Assembly: GCA_007116585.1 (NCBI GenBank)
Contig: SKIE01000108.1
Span: 1 to 5,198 of the forward strand
Origin: Wenzhouxiangella sp.
GTDB lineage: Bacteria > Pseudomonadota > Gammaproteobacteria > Xanthomonadales > Wenzhouxiangellaceae
DNA: 5,198 bases
Direction: 5' to 3'
Shown: piece after piece, positions 1 to 5,198 of the stretch
Numbering within the stretch: the stretch's first letter is position 1
Layout: the number at the start of each line of letters is the position of its first letter
Made by a program: the position numbers and the translations under genes
Notes under the pieces: generated by a model
What the model saw: only the letters and a program-made list of their open reading frames with translations
Database searches by the model: none
What the model was told of the DNA's origin: nothing

Positions 1-1
1 C

Positions 2-2074
2 ATCATGCAAAACAATGCCCTGGTCGGGCTGCTGCTGGTGTTGTTCGTCGGCTGGGTGTTCCTGGCCACACGGATTGGGCTGCTGGTGGGTGTCGGCCTG
101 ATACTGTGCGTGGCCGGCATCTTTGCCGTGCTGTCGGCGCTGGGCTTTACGCTCAACATTACCGTGCTGCTCGGCATTGTCATCGTGCTGGGCATGCTGG
201 TGGACGTATCCGTGGTAATGGTGGAGGCGGTTTATTACCGGCTGCGCATCGGGCAGGCGCCGCTGGAGGCCGCTACGCGCGCCTTGCGCGAAGTCGGCGT
301 GCCGCTGACCGCCTCTGTGCTGACCACCATCGCCGCCTTCCTGCCGCTGATGCTGCTGCCGGGCATCGTCGGCAAGTTCATGTTCATCGTGCCGTTCGTG
401 GTCACCGTGGGCCTGTTGATTTCGCTCATCCAGGCCTTCTGGATTCTGCCCACCCAGGTCGTTCACAGTGCGTACCGGCCGGCCAACGATCCACGCCACT
501 GGCGCGTGCGCTTTACCCGCAGGATCCGGCGCGATTATGTCCGCGCGTTGGCCTACGTATTACGGCGGCCGCGGCGATTTTTGAGCCTGGCCGGGCTGAC
601 CTTCGCCGTTGCCCTGGCAGCCGTCGCCGCCGGGCTGGTTCGGCTGGAGTTTTTTGCCTTCGACCCGATCCGCCTGTTCTACGTCCAGATCGACCTGCCC
701 GGCGACGTCTCCCTGGAAGAAACGCTGGAGCGCGTCCAGCAGGTCGAAGCCCAAGTCCGCGAAGGGCTGCTGCCTGGTGAAGCACGCAGCGTAACCAGCC
801 TGGCCGGCGTGCAGTTCACCGACGTGGAGCCGCTGTTCGGCGATCAGTTCGGCCAGGTCATCGTCTCGCTGAACCCCGAGCAGGGCGGGCGCAGCATGGA
901 GGCCATCATCGAAGGCATGCGCGAACCGGTGCTTGCCACCCCAATCGGCGGCCAGATCGCGTTTTTGCAGGTCTCGGGCGGACCGCCGACCCAGCAACCC
1001 ATCAACGTCAAGGTGAGGGCCGATGACTTCGACGAGCTGCGGCGCGCCACCGATGCGGTCCGCGAACTGATCGACCGCCTTCCCGGCACGCGGGATATCA
1101 GCGACGACCGCGTCCCCGGGCGCTCCGAGCTGGTCCTGCGGCTGGATCGCGAGGCCCTGATCCAGGCCGGGCTGCCGCCCGACCTGGCCGCGCGGCTGCT
1201 GCGGTTGCACGTTGACGGCGAAATCGTCGGCTTCACGCGCGAAGCCGGCGAGCGCTTCGAGCTGCGCGTCAGAGCCGAGCGCGAGCGCCCGCTGGAACCC
1301 GGCATGGTGCTGGACGACCCGGTCGCGCTGCCTGGCGGCGGGACGACCCACCTGGGCGGTCTGGTGGCGGCACGTTCCAGCGAGGCGCCGGGAGTCATTC
1401 GCCACTTCAATCTGCGCCGCACCATCACGGTGGAAGGAGATATTGACCGACAGATCACCAACACCGTCGAGGTCAACCGGCGCATTCGCGAAGGCTGGAA
1501 CGAGATCCGGGCCGACTTCCCCGGCACCGACCTGGACTTCAGCGGCGAGCTCGACGACATCGAGGAATCACTCGAAGCCATGGCGGTGCTGTTCCTGCTG
1601 GGCCTGGGGCTGATTTACCTGATCCTGGCCACCCAGTTCAAAAGCTACTTCCAGCCGTTCCTGATCCTGATCACGGTACCCATGGCCTTTACCGGGGTAG
1701 TGTTCGGGCTGGTGGTCTCGAACAACCCGTTAAGCCTGTACACCATGTACGGCATCATCGCCCTGGCCGGTATTGCGGTCAACGCGGCCATTGTGCTGAT
1801 CGATGCGGCCAACCAGCGCCTGGCCGCGGGCATGCGCCCGCTGCACGCCACGATCTACGCCGCGCGCCGGCGCGTGATTCCCATCCTGATGACCACCGCC
1901 ACCACCATCGCCGGTCTGTTCTCGCTGGCCGTGGGCCTGGGCGGCCGGTCGCTGTTGTGGGGGCCTGTTGCCGTCACCCTGGTCTGGGGCCTGGCCGTCT
2001 CCGCCCTGTTGACGTTATTCATCATCCCCCTGCTCTACCGGCTGTTCATGCGCCGTACAGGCGCTCGCACGTAG
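2..2074 (+). CDS. RND-superfamily efflux permease, HAE1/AcrB-like (5' partial)
   Basis: This is the inner-membrane permease of a tripartite RND pump, which uses proton entry to drive drugs or other small molecules outward through a periplasmic adaptor and an outer-membrane channel. The frame is open to base 2, so the ATG at base 5 is internal. It aligns with the start of TM2 (NALVGLLLVLFVGWVFL), so TM1 and the first periplasmic porter domain, about 330-350 of the usual ~1030 residues, are missing. Counting from that Met, TM2-TM6 span about residues 5-150, TM7 192-212, a large periplasmic domain 213-525, and TM8-TM12 527-682. Family hallmarks are the TM4 block GMLVDVSVVMVE (63-74), LTTIAAFLPL (106-115), ATQFKSYFQP (542-551), the TM10 block AGIAVNAAIVLID (588-600) and ILMTTATTIAGL (627-638). 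The TM4 and TM10 relay residues are atypical: Asp67 is followed by Val, and Asn593 stands at the usual Lys site. The adaptor gene is not in the window. Substrate cannot be predicted. Confidence 0.95.
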   Translation: MMQNNALVGLLLVLFVGWVFLATRIGLLVGVGLILCVAGIFAVLSALGFTLNITVLLGIVIVLGMLVDVSVVMVEAVYYRLRIGQAPLEAATRALREVGVPLTASVLTTIAAFLPLMLLPGIVGKFMFIVPFVVTVGLLISLIQAFWILPTQVVHSAYRPANDPRHWRVRFTRRIRRDYVRALAYVLRRPRRFLSLAGLTFAVALAAVAAGLVRLEFFAFDPIRLFYVQIDLPGDVSLEETLERVQQVEAQVREGLLPGEARSVTSLAGVQFTDVEPLFGDQFGQVIVSLNPEQGGRSMEAIIEGMREPVLATPIGGQIAFLQVSGGPPTQQPINVKVRADDFDELRRATDAVRELIDRLPGTRDISDDRVPGRSELVLRLDREALIQAGLPPDLAARLLRLHVDGEIVGFTREAGERFELRVRAERERPLEPGMVLDDPVALPGGGTTHLGGLVAARSSEAPGVIRHFNLRRTITVEGDIDRQITNTVEVNRRIREGWNEIRADFPGTDLDFSGELDDIEESLEAMAVLFLLGLGLIYLILATQFKSYFQPFLILITVPMAFTGVVFGLVVSNNPLSLYTMYGIIALAGIAVNAAIVLIDAANQRLAAGMRPLHATIYAARRRVIPILMTTATTIAGLFSLAVGLGGRSLLWGPVAVTLVWGLAVSALLTLFIIPLLYRLFMRRTGART

Positions 2075-2092
2075 GGTCTTGCTGCACATGCA

Positions 2093-2115
2093 CGGGAAGC
2101 TCCAGAAACTTCCCG
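2093..2115 (+). terminator. Possible weak terminator hairpin after the RND permease
   Basis: CGGGAAG (2093-2099) pairs perfectly with CTTCCCG (2109-2115) around a 9-base loop, 19 bases after the permease stop codon. No run of T follows (GCCGCGGC comes next), so it is not a classical Rho-independent terminator. It may be a 3'-end stabilising stem, or chance. Confidence 0.3.
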
Positions 2116-2193
2116 GCCGCGGCAGGATTCGCAAGCATTTTGCGTAGTAACACTTACAAGCTGAAATTCGACTTTTCAAACGCCCAATATCTG

Positions 2194-2199
2194 AAGGAG
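2194..2199 (+). promoter_or_regulatory. Shine-Dalgarno site of the CsgG-like gene
   Basis: AAGGAG lies 8 bases before the ATG at 2208. It is a near-perfect anti-16S match at ideal spacing. It fixes that ATG as the start, and a Sec signal peptide begins directly there. Confidence 0.85.
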
Positions 2200-2207
2200 A
2201 CGCCGAT

Positions 2208-2939
2208 ATGATCAAGCGAGCCTTTTTTGCCAGCCTGCTGTTGCTGGGCAGCGGGGCCGCGCTGGCGGACCGGCCGGTGCTGGCCGTCGCCGAATTCACC
2301 AATGACGCCACCAACGTCGGCTGGTGGGGCGGCGGCATCGGCCGTGAACTGGGCAGCATGCTGGCCAGCGAACTGGCCGCCATCAACGCCTTCACTGTCG
2401 TCGAGCGCGAGCGCATCGACCATGTCCTGCAGGAGCAGGATTTCGCTGCCTCCGGCCGCGTCCGGCCTGACACGGCGGCAGAAATCGGTCAACTCACCGG
2501 TGCCCAGTACATTGTCATGGGCACGGTCACCGACTACTCTGAAGAAACCCGGCGCTCGCGCGGTGGGGTCAGCATCGGGGGCATGAGCATTGGCGGTCGC
2601 CGCAGCAGCATCGGCATTGGCGGCGGCAGCACGCAGGCCTATGTTGCCGTGGACGTGCAGGTCATCAACGCAACGACCGGCGAGTTGGCGCACGTCCGCA
2701 CGATTGAAGGGCGGACCCAGGACAGCGCCATCGATCTGCGAGGCAGCGTTGGGCGTTTCAGCGGTGACCTGGGCACGGAAGAGAACACCCCGGCCGGCGA
2801 GGCCGTCCGCGCCGCGCTGATCGAAATCACCGATTACCTGGAATGCGAAATGGTGCTCAAAACCTCATCCTGCCGCGCCCGCTACCAGGAGCGGGAAACC
2901 CGCCGACGCGAGCGGACGCGGGACGCGATTCGGTTCTGA
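2208..2939 (+). CDS. CsgG-family exported protein (non-lipidated)
   Basis: The protein has 243 residues and is complete. Residues 1-20 are a Sec signal peptide: basic MIKR, a hydrophobic core, then AALA before Asp21. There is no lipobox Cys, unlike curli CsgG. The CsgG-domain pattern follows: VLAVAEFTND (24-33), a Trp-Trp/Gly loop (39-43), MLASELAAINAFTVVERERI (51-70), VLQEQDFAASG (73-83), AEIGQLTGAQYIVMGTVTDY (91-110) and VDVQVINATTGEL (148-160). Residues 119-140 are rich in Gly, Ile and Ser, where CsgG carries its first membrane beta-hairpin. A later segment (about 171-190) could correspond to the second. Two Cys lie near the end (213, 222), before a strongly basic tail (224-242). Family members form oligomeric outer-membrane export channels (CsgG) or work as envelope assembly factors. 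No csgA/B/E/F genes are nearby, so a curli role is not supported. A periplasmic or outer-membrane location is inferred. Confidence 0.85.
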   Translation: MIKRAFFASLLLLGSGAALADRPVLAVAEFTNDATNVGWWGGGIGRELGSMLASELAAINAFTVVERERIDHVLQEQDFAASGRVRPDTAAEIGQLTGAQYIVMGTVTDYSEETRRSRGGVSIGGMSIGGRRSSIGIGGGSTQAYVAVDVQVINATTGELAHVRTIEGRTQDSAIDLRGSVGRFSGDLGTEENTPAGEAVRAALIEITDYLECEMVLKTSSCRARYQERETRRRERTRDAIRF

Positions 2940-2946
2940 TCCTGCC

Positions 2947-2996
2947 TGAGGATTTTGCTGCGGCCGGGATTGGCTCCCGGCCGCAGCAGTGCCTCA
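2947..2996. terminator. Strong hairpin between convergent genes (possible bidirectional terminator)
   Basis: GCTGCGGCCGGGA (2957-2969) pairs perfectly over 13 bp with TCCCGGCCGCAGC (2975-2987) around the loop TTGGC. An outer 5-bp stem, TGAGG (2947-2951) with CCTCA (2992-2996), encloses it across a small internal loop. It starts 7 bases after the + gene's stop, and its right edge covers the stop codon of the - gene (2994-2996). Position and stability suit 3'-end formation for both transcripts. TTTT precedes the inner stem on the + strand, and no T-run follows the hairpin on either strand, so U-tract-dependent termination is not demonstrated. Confidence 0.6.
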
Positions 2997-5198
2997 ACGC
3001 CTGGTCCGCTGTGCCTGGTGTTGACGGTAGATTCCGCCGAGTGCCATCAGCATCATCAGCAGAGCCAGCACCGTCAGCCCAAGCCGGCTATTGACCGGTA
3101 CGGGCAGCGGCTCCAGACCCGACACGCTGACTTGATCATCGTCGCTGAGCGATTCACCTTCCGGCGGCAAACCAGTCACGCTAGCGCTATTGACGATATC
3201 GCCACCCAGGTCGGAGGTTTCAACTGTATACACACCGCCGCATGTGACCGACTCGCCGGGGGCCAGAGTGGCCGGCATCTCCGGCTCACAGCTCAGTTCG
3301 ATCATGTCATCGGTAATCACCACCTCGGTGAGCGTGACGTTACCGGTATTGGTCGCCGTCAACGTGTACTCGATCTGGTCATCCGTCACCACCGGCCCCT
3401 GCGTGCTGGCCTCCTTGAGCAGCTCCAGGCCCGGCGAGGCGCCTTCGAACTCCACGACCGCACTGTCACCGTCTTCGACCACCACTTCGTCAGGCGTCAC
3501 CCCTGTAGCGGTAGCAACGTTGACGATGTCCTCGCCGCCGTCGACATCGGACTGGGTAATGGAATGCATAACCGGGCCGCAACTCGCCATTTCGCCCGCA
3601 GCAAGCACAGAGGGTGTGCAAGAGATCGTTCCGCCCAGCATTGGGTCATCGACCGACACGTTGCTCAGTGTCACGTTGCCGATGTTCTGCACGGTGAAGA
3701 TGTACTCGACTTCACCGGGAGCAGCGAACAGAGTCGGACTGGCAGACTTAATCAGTTGCAGTCCGGCCTCGGGCGTGATGATGACGGTTTCATCATCATC
3801 GACCGGCCCTGTCTGCTCACTATCGGCAGTTGCCGTGTTCACGACCTCGCCGGCATCGGCATCAGCCGGTGTCACCGTGTACTCAACAGTACAATTCACC
3901 GACTCGTCGACCCGAAGGGTACCGACATCGCCATCCCACTGGCAGTCGGCCACCGGATCGATCAGACCAACTAGCGGGTCGCTGATCACCACGTCGGTCA
4001 GCGTCATGTTGCCATCATTCCAGGCTTCGATCTCGTAACGCAGCACACTGCCGATATTCGCCGGAGCGGGGATTGCCTCTATCAGCGACTTGGAGATGGC
4101 GAGAACTGCATCGGCATCGATCGGCGTGTTCTCGTCGTCTTCGTCGGTAACAGGTTCCGGCGAATTACTGCCATCGTCAGTGATTTCAGCCAGGTTAGCA
4201 ATGCTGTCGACACCTGCCGGCAGCGGATCGTCCACGATCACTGCGAACGACACCGATCCATCAGTACCGACACCCAGGTCACCGATCGGCAGAGTACAGG
4301 TACTACCGGCGCTGTTGTCCGGTGTGCAGTCAAAGCCGGCATCGCTGTTGCCCGGATCGAAGCTCACGTTGTCGGGCACAACATCCGTGATCACCACGCC
4401 AGTGGCATCCTGGTTACCGACATTGCCGTATTCCAGCGTGTACACCACACCGCCGCCCGGCACGGCAGTCACGCCGCCATCGGTCTTGGTGATGAACAGG
4501 TCCGGACTGGCGACGACCGGAGTGACCTCCTCGTCGGTCTGGTCGGGCTGCTCGAAAGAGCCGGCAACGGCCTGATTCACCACATCGTCCACGCCAGCCG
4601 GGAACGGATCATCCAGCACCACGTCGTAGGTGATGGTGAGCGTTTCACGATCGGCCAGGCTGGCCAGCTCCACACGCACCGAGGTCTGCCCGCTGCTGTT
4701 GCCCAGGACCACGGTGCCTGCCGTGGTGGTGACGCTGCCGACCACCAGCGAACTGCGCGGATCCGGCGTATCGGTGATGATCAGGTCGGTCGCCTCGGCC
4801 GCACCGTTGTTCTCCAGCACCAGGGTGTAGCGCAGGGTATCTCCGGGGGACACGTCGCCCGAACTGTCGGCATCTTCATGCAGCTCGACCGACTTGTCGA
4901 GTGACAGGGCCGGGAAACCCAGCTCATCGGAATCATCATCCGGGTCTTGTTCACGACCGATATTGTCTTCCGGCTCATCCTGGTTGCAGCCTTCCGGGAA
5001 GGAACAGGCATTGTCCAGGGTGGCCTGGTTAACGATCGGATTGTTGGCATCGGCAGCCGGCGGATTGTTGGCCAGGCCGATGTCGAAAGTGGCCGTTCGG
5101 CTCACGCCCGGCAACAATCCGACTCCGCTGTCGGGCTGGAATGTCACGGTCAACTCGGAAGCCGACGACTCGGTCGTGAGCTGGTAATTGCTCGGGAC
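2994..5198 (-). CDS. Large DUF11-repeat surface protein with C-terminal sorting tail (5' partial)
   Basis: The frame is open from base 5198 to a TGA at 2994-2996, giving 734 residues. The TTG at 5151-5153 is an internal Leu, and upstream codons continue without a stop, so the N-terminus and any signal peptide are outside the window. Numbering from that Leu as 1, there is the end of one beta domain (1-80) and then five Ig-like repeats at about 83-214, 218-347, 350-462, 465-572 and 576-680. The tail is PLPVPVNSRLG, one hydrophobic helix (691-709) and a basic end (QRTRR). Each repeat opens with a short strand carrying Lys (LDKS, ITKT, ISKS, LIKS, LLKE), then N-x-G and V-x-I-x-D strands, and most close on a VNxA-like strand. 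These are DUF11 (TIGR01451) and, for the last three, probably DUF7507-type features. Such proteins are typically extended stalks on the cell surface or secreted; ligand and role are unknown. It is highly acidic and less GC-rich than the RND gene. No catalytic domain is visible. Confidence 0.9.
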   Translation of the reverse strand, partial: VPSNYQLTTESSASELTVTFQPDSGVGLLPGVSRTATFDIGLANNPPAADANNPIVNQATLDNACSFPEGCNQDEPEDNIGREQDPDDDSDELGFPALSLDKSVELHEDADSSGDVSPGDTLRYTLVLENNGAAEATDLIITDTPDPRSSLVVGSVTTTAGTVVLGNSSGQTSVRVELASLADRETLTITYDVVLDDPFPAGVDDVVNQAVAGSFEQPDQTDEEVTPVVASPDLFITKTDGGVTAVPGGGVVYTLEYGNVGNQDATGVVITDVVPDNVSFDPGNSDAGFDCTPDNSAGSTCTLPIGDLGVGTDGSVSFAVIVDDPLPAGVDSIANLAEITDDGSNSPEPVTDEDDENTPIDADAVLAISKSLIEAIPAPANIGSVLRYEIEAWNDGNMTLTDVVISDPLVGLIDPVADCQWDGDVGTLRVDESVNCTVEYTVTPADADAGEVVNTATADSEQTGPVDDDETVIITPEAGLQLIKSASPTLFAAPGEVEYIFTVQNIGNVTLSNVSVDDPMLGGTISCTPSVLAAGEMASCGPVMHSITQSDVDGGEDIVNVATATGVTPDEVVVEDGDSAVVEFEGASPGLELLKEASTQGPVVTDDQIEYTLTATNTGNVTLTEVVITDDMIELSCEPEMPATLAPGESVTCGGVYTVETSDLGGDIVNSASVTGLPPEGESLSDDDQVSVSGLEPLPVPVNSRLGLTVLALLMMLMALGGIYRQHQAQRTRR
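2997..3107 (-). other. C-terminal sorting/anchor segment, IPTL-CTERM-like variant
   Basis: The last 37 residues have the three-part layout of exosortase substrates: a short motif (PLPVPVNS), a single hydrophobic helix (LGLTVLALLMMLMALGGIY) and a basic cluster (RQHQAQRTRR). In IPTL-CTERM proteins the motif is IPTLSEWG-like, with VP or IP before the helix. Here VPVNSRLG occupies that place. Membrane insertion is well supported; exosortase processing is inferred. Confidence 0.65.
3114..3428 (-). repeat. DUF11/DUF7507-like repeat 5 (membrane-proximal)
   Basis: The repeat begins LELLKEAST, continues EYTLTATNTGNVTLTEVVI and TDDM, has C-x15-C around LAPGESVT (bases 3240-3290), then DIVNSASVTG. The acidic linker SDDDQVSV connects it to the sorting tail. 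Confidence 0.8.
3438..3761 (-). repeat. DUF11/DUF7507-like repeat 4
   Basis: The repeat begins LQLIKSASP, continues EYIFTVQNIGNVTLSNVSV and DDPM, has C-x12-C around LAAGEMAS (bases 3579-3620), then SDVDGGEDIVNVATATG. This is the most typical 'GNVTL...C...C...VxNxATATG' unit. Confidence 0.8.
3768..4106 (-). repeat. DUF11/DUF7507-like repeat 3
   Basis: The repeat begins LAISKSLIEA, continues LRYEIEAWNDGNMTLTDVVI and SDPL, and closes EVVNTATA before DDDETV. A Cys pair separated by 16 residues (bases 3891-3944) flanks a turn. The GN-x-TL motif and the Cys pair group it with repeats 4 and 5. Confidence 0.75.
4113..4502 (-). repeat. DUF11-like repeat 2
   Basis: The repeat begins LFITKTDG, continues VVYTLEYGNVGNQDATGVVI and TDVVPDNVSF, and closes SIANLAEI before the acidic linker DEDDE. 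It has one Cys pair separated by 9 residues (bases 4296-4328). It is also classical DUF11 type. Confidence 0.8.
4512..4907 (-). repeat. DUF11-like repeat 1
   Basis: The repeat begins LSLDKSVE, then has an acidic loop DADSSGDVSPGD, the strand TLRYTLVLENNG, the strand DLIITDTPDP, and closes with DDVVNQAV. It has no Cys. The pattern is the classical DUF11/TIGR01451 type. Confidence 0.8.
4914..5198 (-). repeat. Partial N-terminal beta domain (probable end of a further repeat)
   Basis: This segment of the surface protein ends with IVNQATLDN, matching the closing VNQA strand of repeat 1. A Cys pair (CSFPEGC, bases 4986-5006) and a very acidic linker (DPDDDSDE) follow. It is probably the last part of another repeat whose start lies beyond base 5198. 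Confidence 0.5.

Larger units (their letters stand above)
2075..2207. other. Intergenic leader between RND permease and CsgG-like gene
   Basis: This 133-base gap has no credible ORF. Its first part holds a small hairpin (2093-2115). From about 2134 to 2192 it is clearly richer in A and T than the flanking genes, as expected for a promoter-bearing leader, but I found no convincing -35/-10 pair. The best -35-like hexamer, TTGCGT at 2140-2145, has no good -10 partner at 16-18 bases. The leader and strong ribosome site suggest the downstream gene can be expressed on its own. This is an inference. Confidence 0.5.

Noticed and set aside
5..7. ATG at base 5 as the true start of the RND permease
   Set aside because: The protein begins at TM2 of the family fold, the frame is open to the window edge, and no ribosome site can be seen before it. 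It is an internal Met.
560..1581. Two long minus-strand open frames (281 and 245 codons) inside the RND gene
   Set aside because: They lie fully antisense to an unmistakable RND permease. They have low-complexity Arg/Ser/Ala or Gln/Asp compositions typical of shadow frames in high-GC DNA, and match no family I know.
2131..2190. A sigma-70 promoter in the AT-rich leader
   Set aside because: TTGCGT (2140-2145) and CAATAT (2185-2190) are weak hexamers and not at a workable spacing from each other or from other boxes. A promoter is likely somewhere here but cannot be placed.
2208..2939. Assignment as curli CsgG
   Set aside because: There is no lipobox, the protein is shorter than CsgG, and no csg genes are adjacent. 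Only family membership is supported.
2955..4038. Long plus-strand frames (339 and 282 codons) opposite the repeat protein
   Set aside because: They mirror the repetitive codons of the minus-strand gene. The first starts inside the terminator-like hairpin without a ribosome site, and their compositions are Ser/Thr- or His/Arg-rich without recognisable motifs.
5151..5153. TTG as the start codon of the repeat protein
   Set aside because: The frame continues without a stop to base 5198, no signal peptide follows the TTG, and the sequence there is already inside a beta domain.
2208..5198. A secretion system pairing the CsgG-like protein with the neighbouring surface protein
   Set aside because: The genes are convergent and separated by a strong hairpin, and the surface protein has its own sorting tail. 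Proximity alone does not support a functional pair.

Overview
The window is high-GC DNA from what looks like a Gammaproteobacterium, perhaps from the Chromatiales/Xanthomonadales side. That is an inference from the high GC content, the RND-type efflux pump, the CsgG-family protein with a Sec signal, and a repeat protein ending in a proteobacterial exosortase-like sorting tail. Nothing in the sequence fixes the species. Three protein-coding genes fill almost the whole window, and the two outer ones run off its ends.

Layout: (1) Bases 2-2074 (+) hold the C-terminal two thirds of an RND-superfamily (HAE1/AcrB-like) inner-membrane efflux permease; its first roughly 330-350 residues lie upstream. 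(2) Bases 2075-2207 are a 133-base gap with a small hairpin just after the permease stop, an AT-richer leader, and a strong Shine-Dalgarno site. (3) Bases 2208-2939 (+) encode a complete 243-residue CsgG-family exported protein with a Sec signal peptide and no lipobox. (4) Bases 2940-2993 are a short convergent gap dominated by a perfect 13-bp GC-rich hairpin. (5) Bases 2994-5198 (-) hold the C-terminal 734 residues of a large acidic surface or secreted protein. It has five recognisable DUF11-like repeats, the end of a probable sixth, and a C-terminal sorting/anchor segment.

All three products belong to the cell envelope: an inner-membrane pump, an exported CsgG-like protein that could be periplasmic or form an outer-membrane channel, and an anchored surface repeat protein. 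The sequence does not show that they act together. The pump and the CsgG-like gene point the same way but are separated by a hairpin and a leader with its own ribosome site. The repeat protein is transcribed convergently. No RNA genes, mobile elements or CRISPR arrays were seen.

I did not find a clear new multi-gene system. The points most worth checking are the altered proton-relay residues in the RND permease, the non-lipidated CsgG relative with a Gly/Ile/Ser-rich segment where CsgG has a membrane hairpin, the graded repeat architecture with paired cysteines in the surface protein, and its variant PVPVNS sorting tail.
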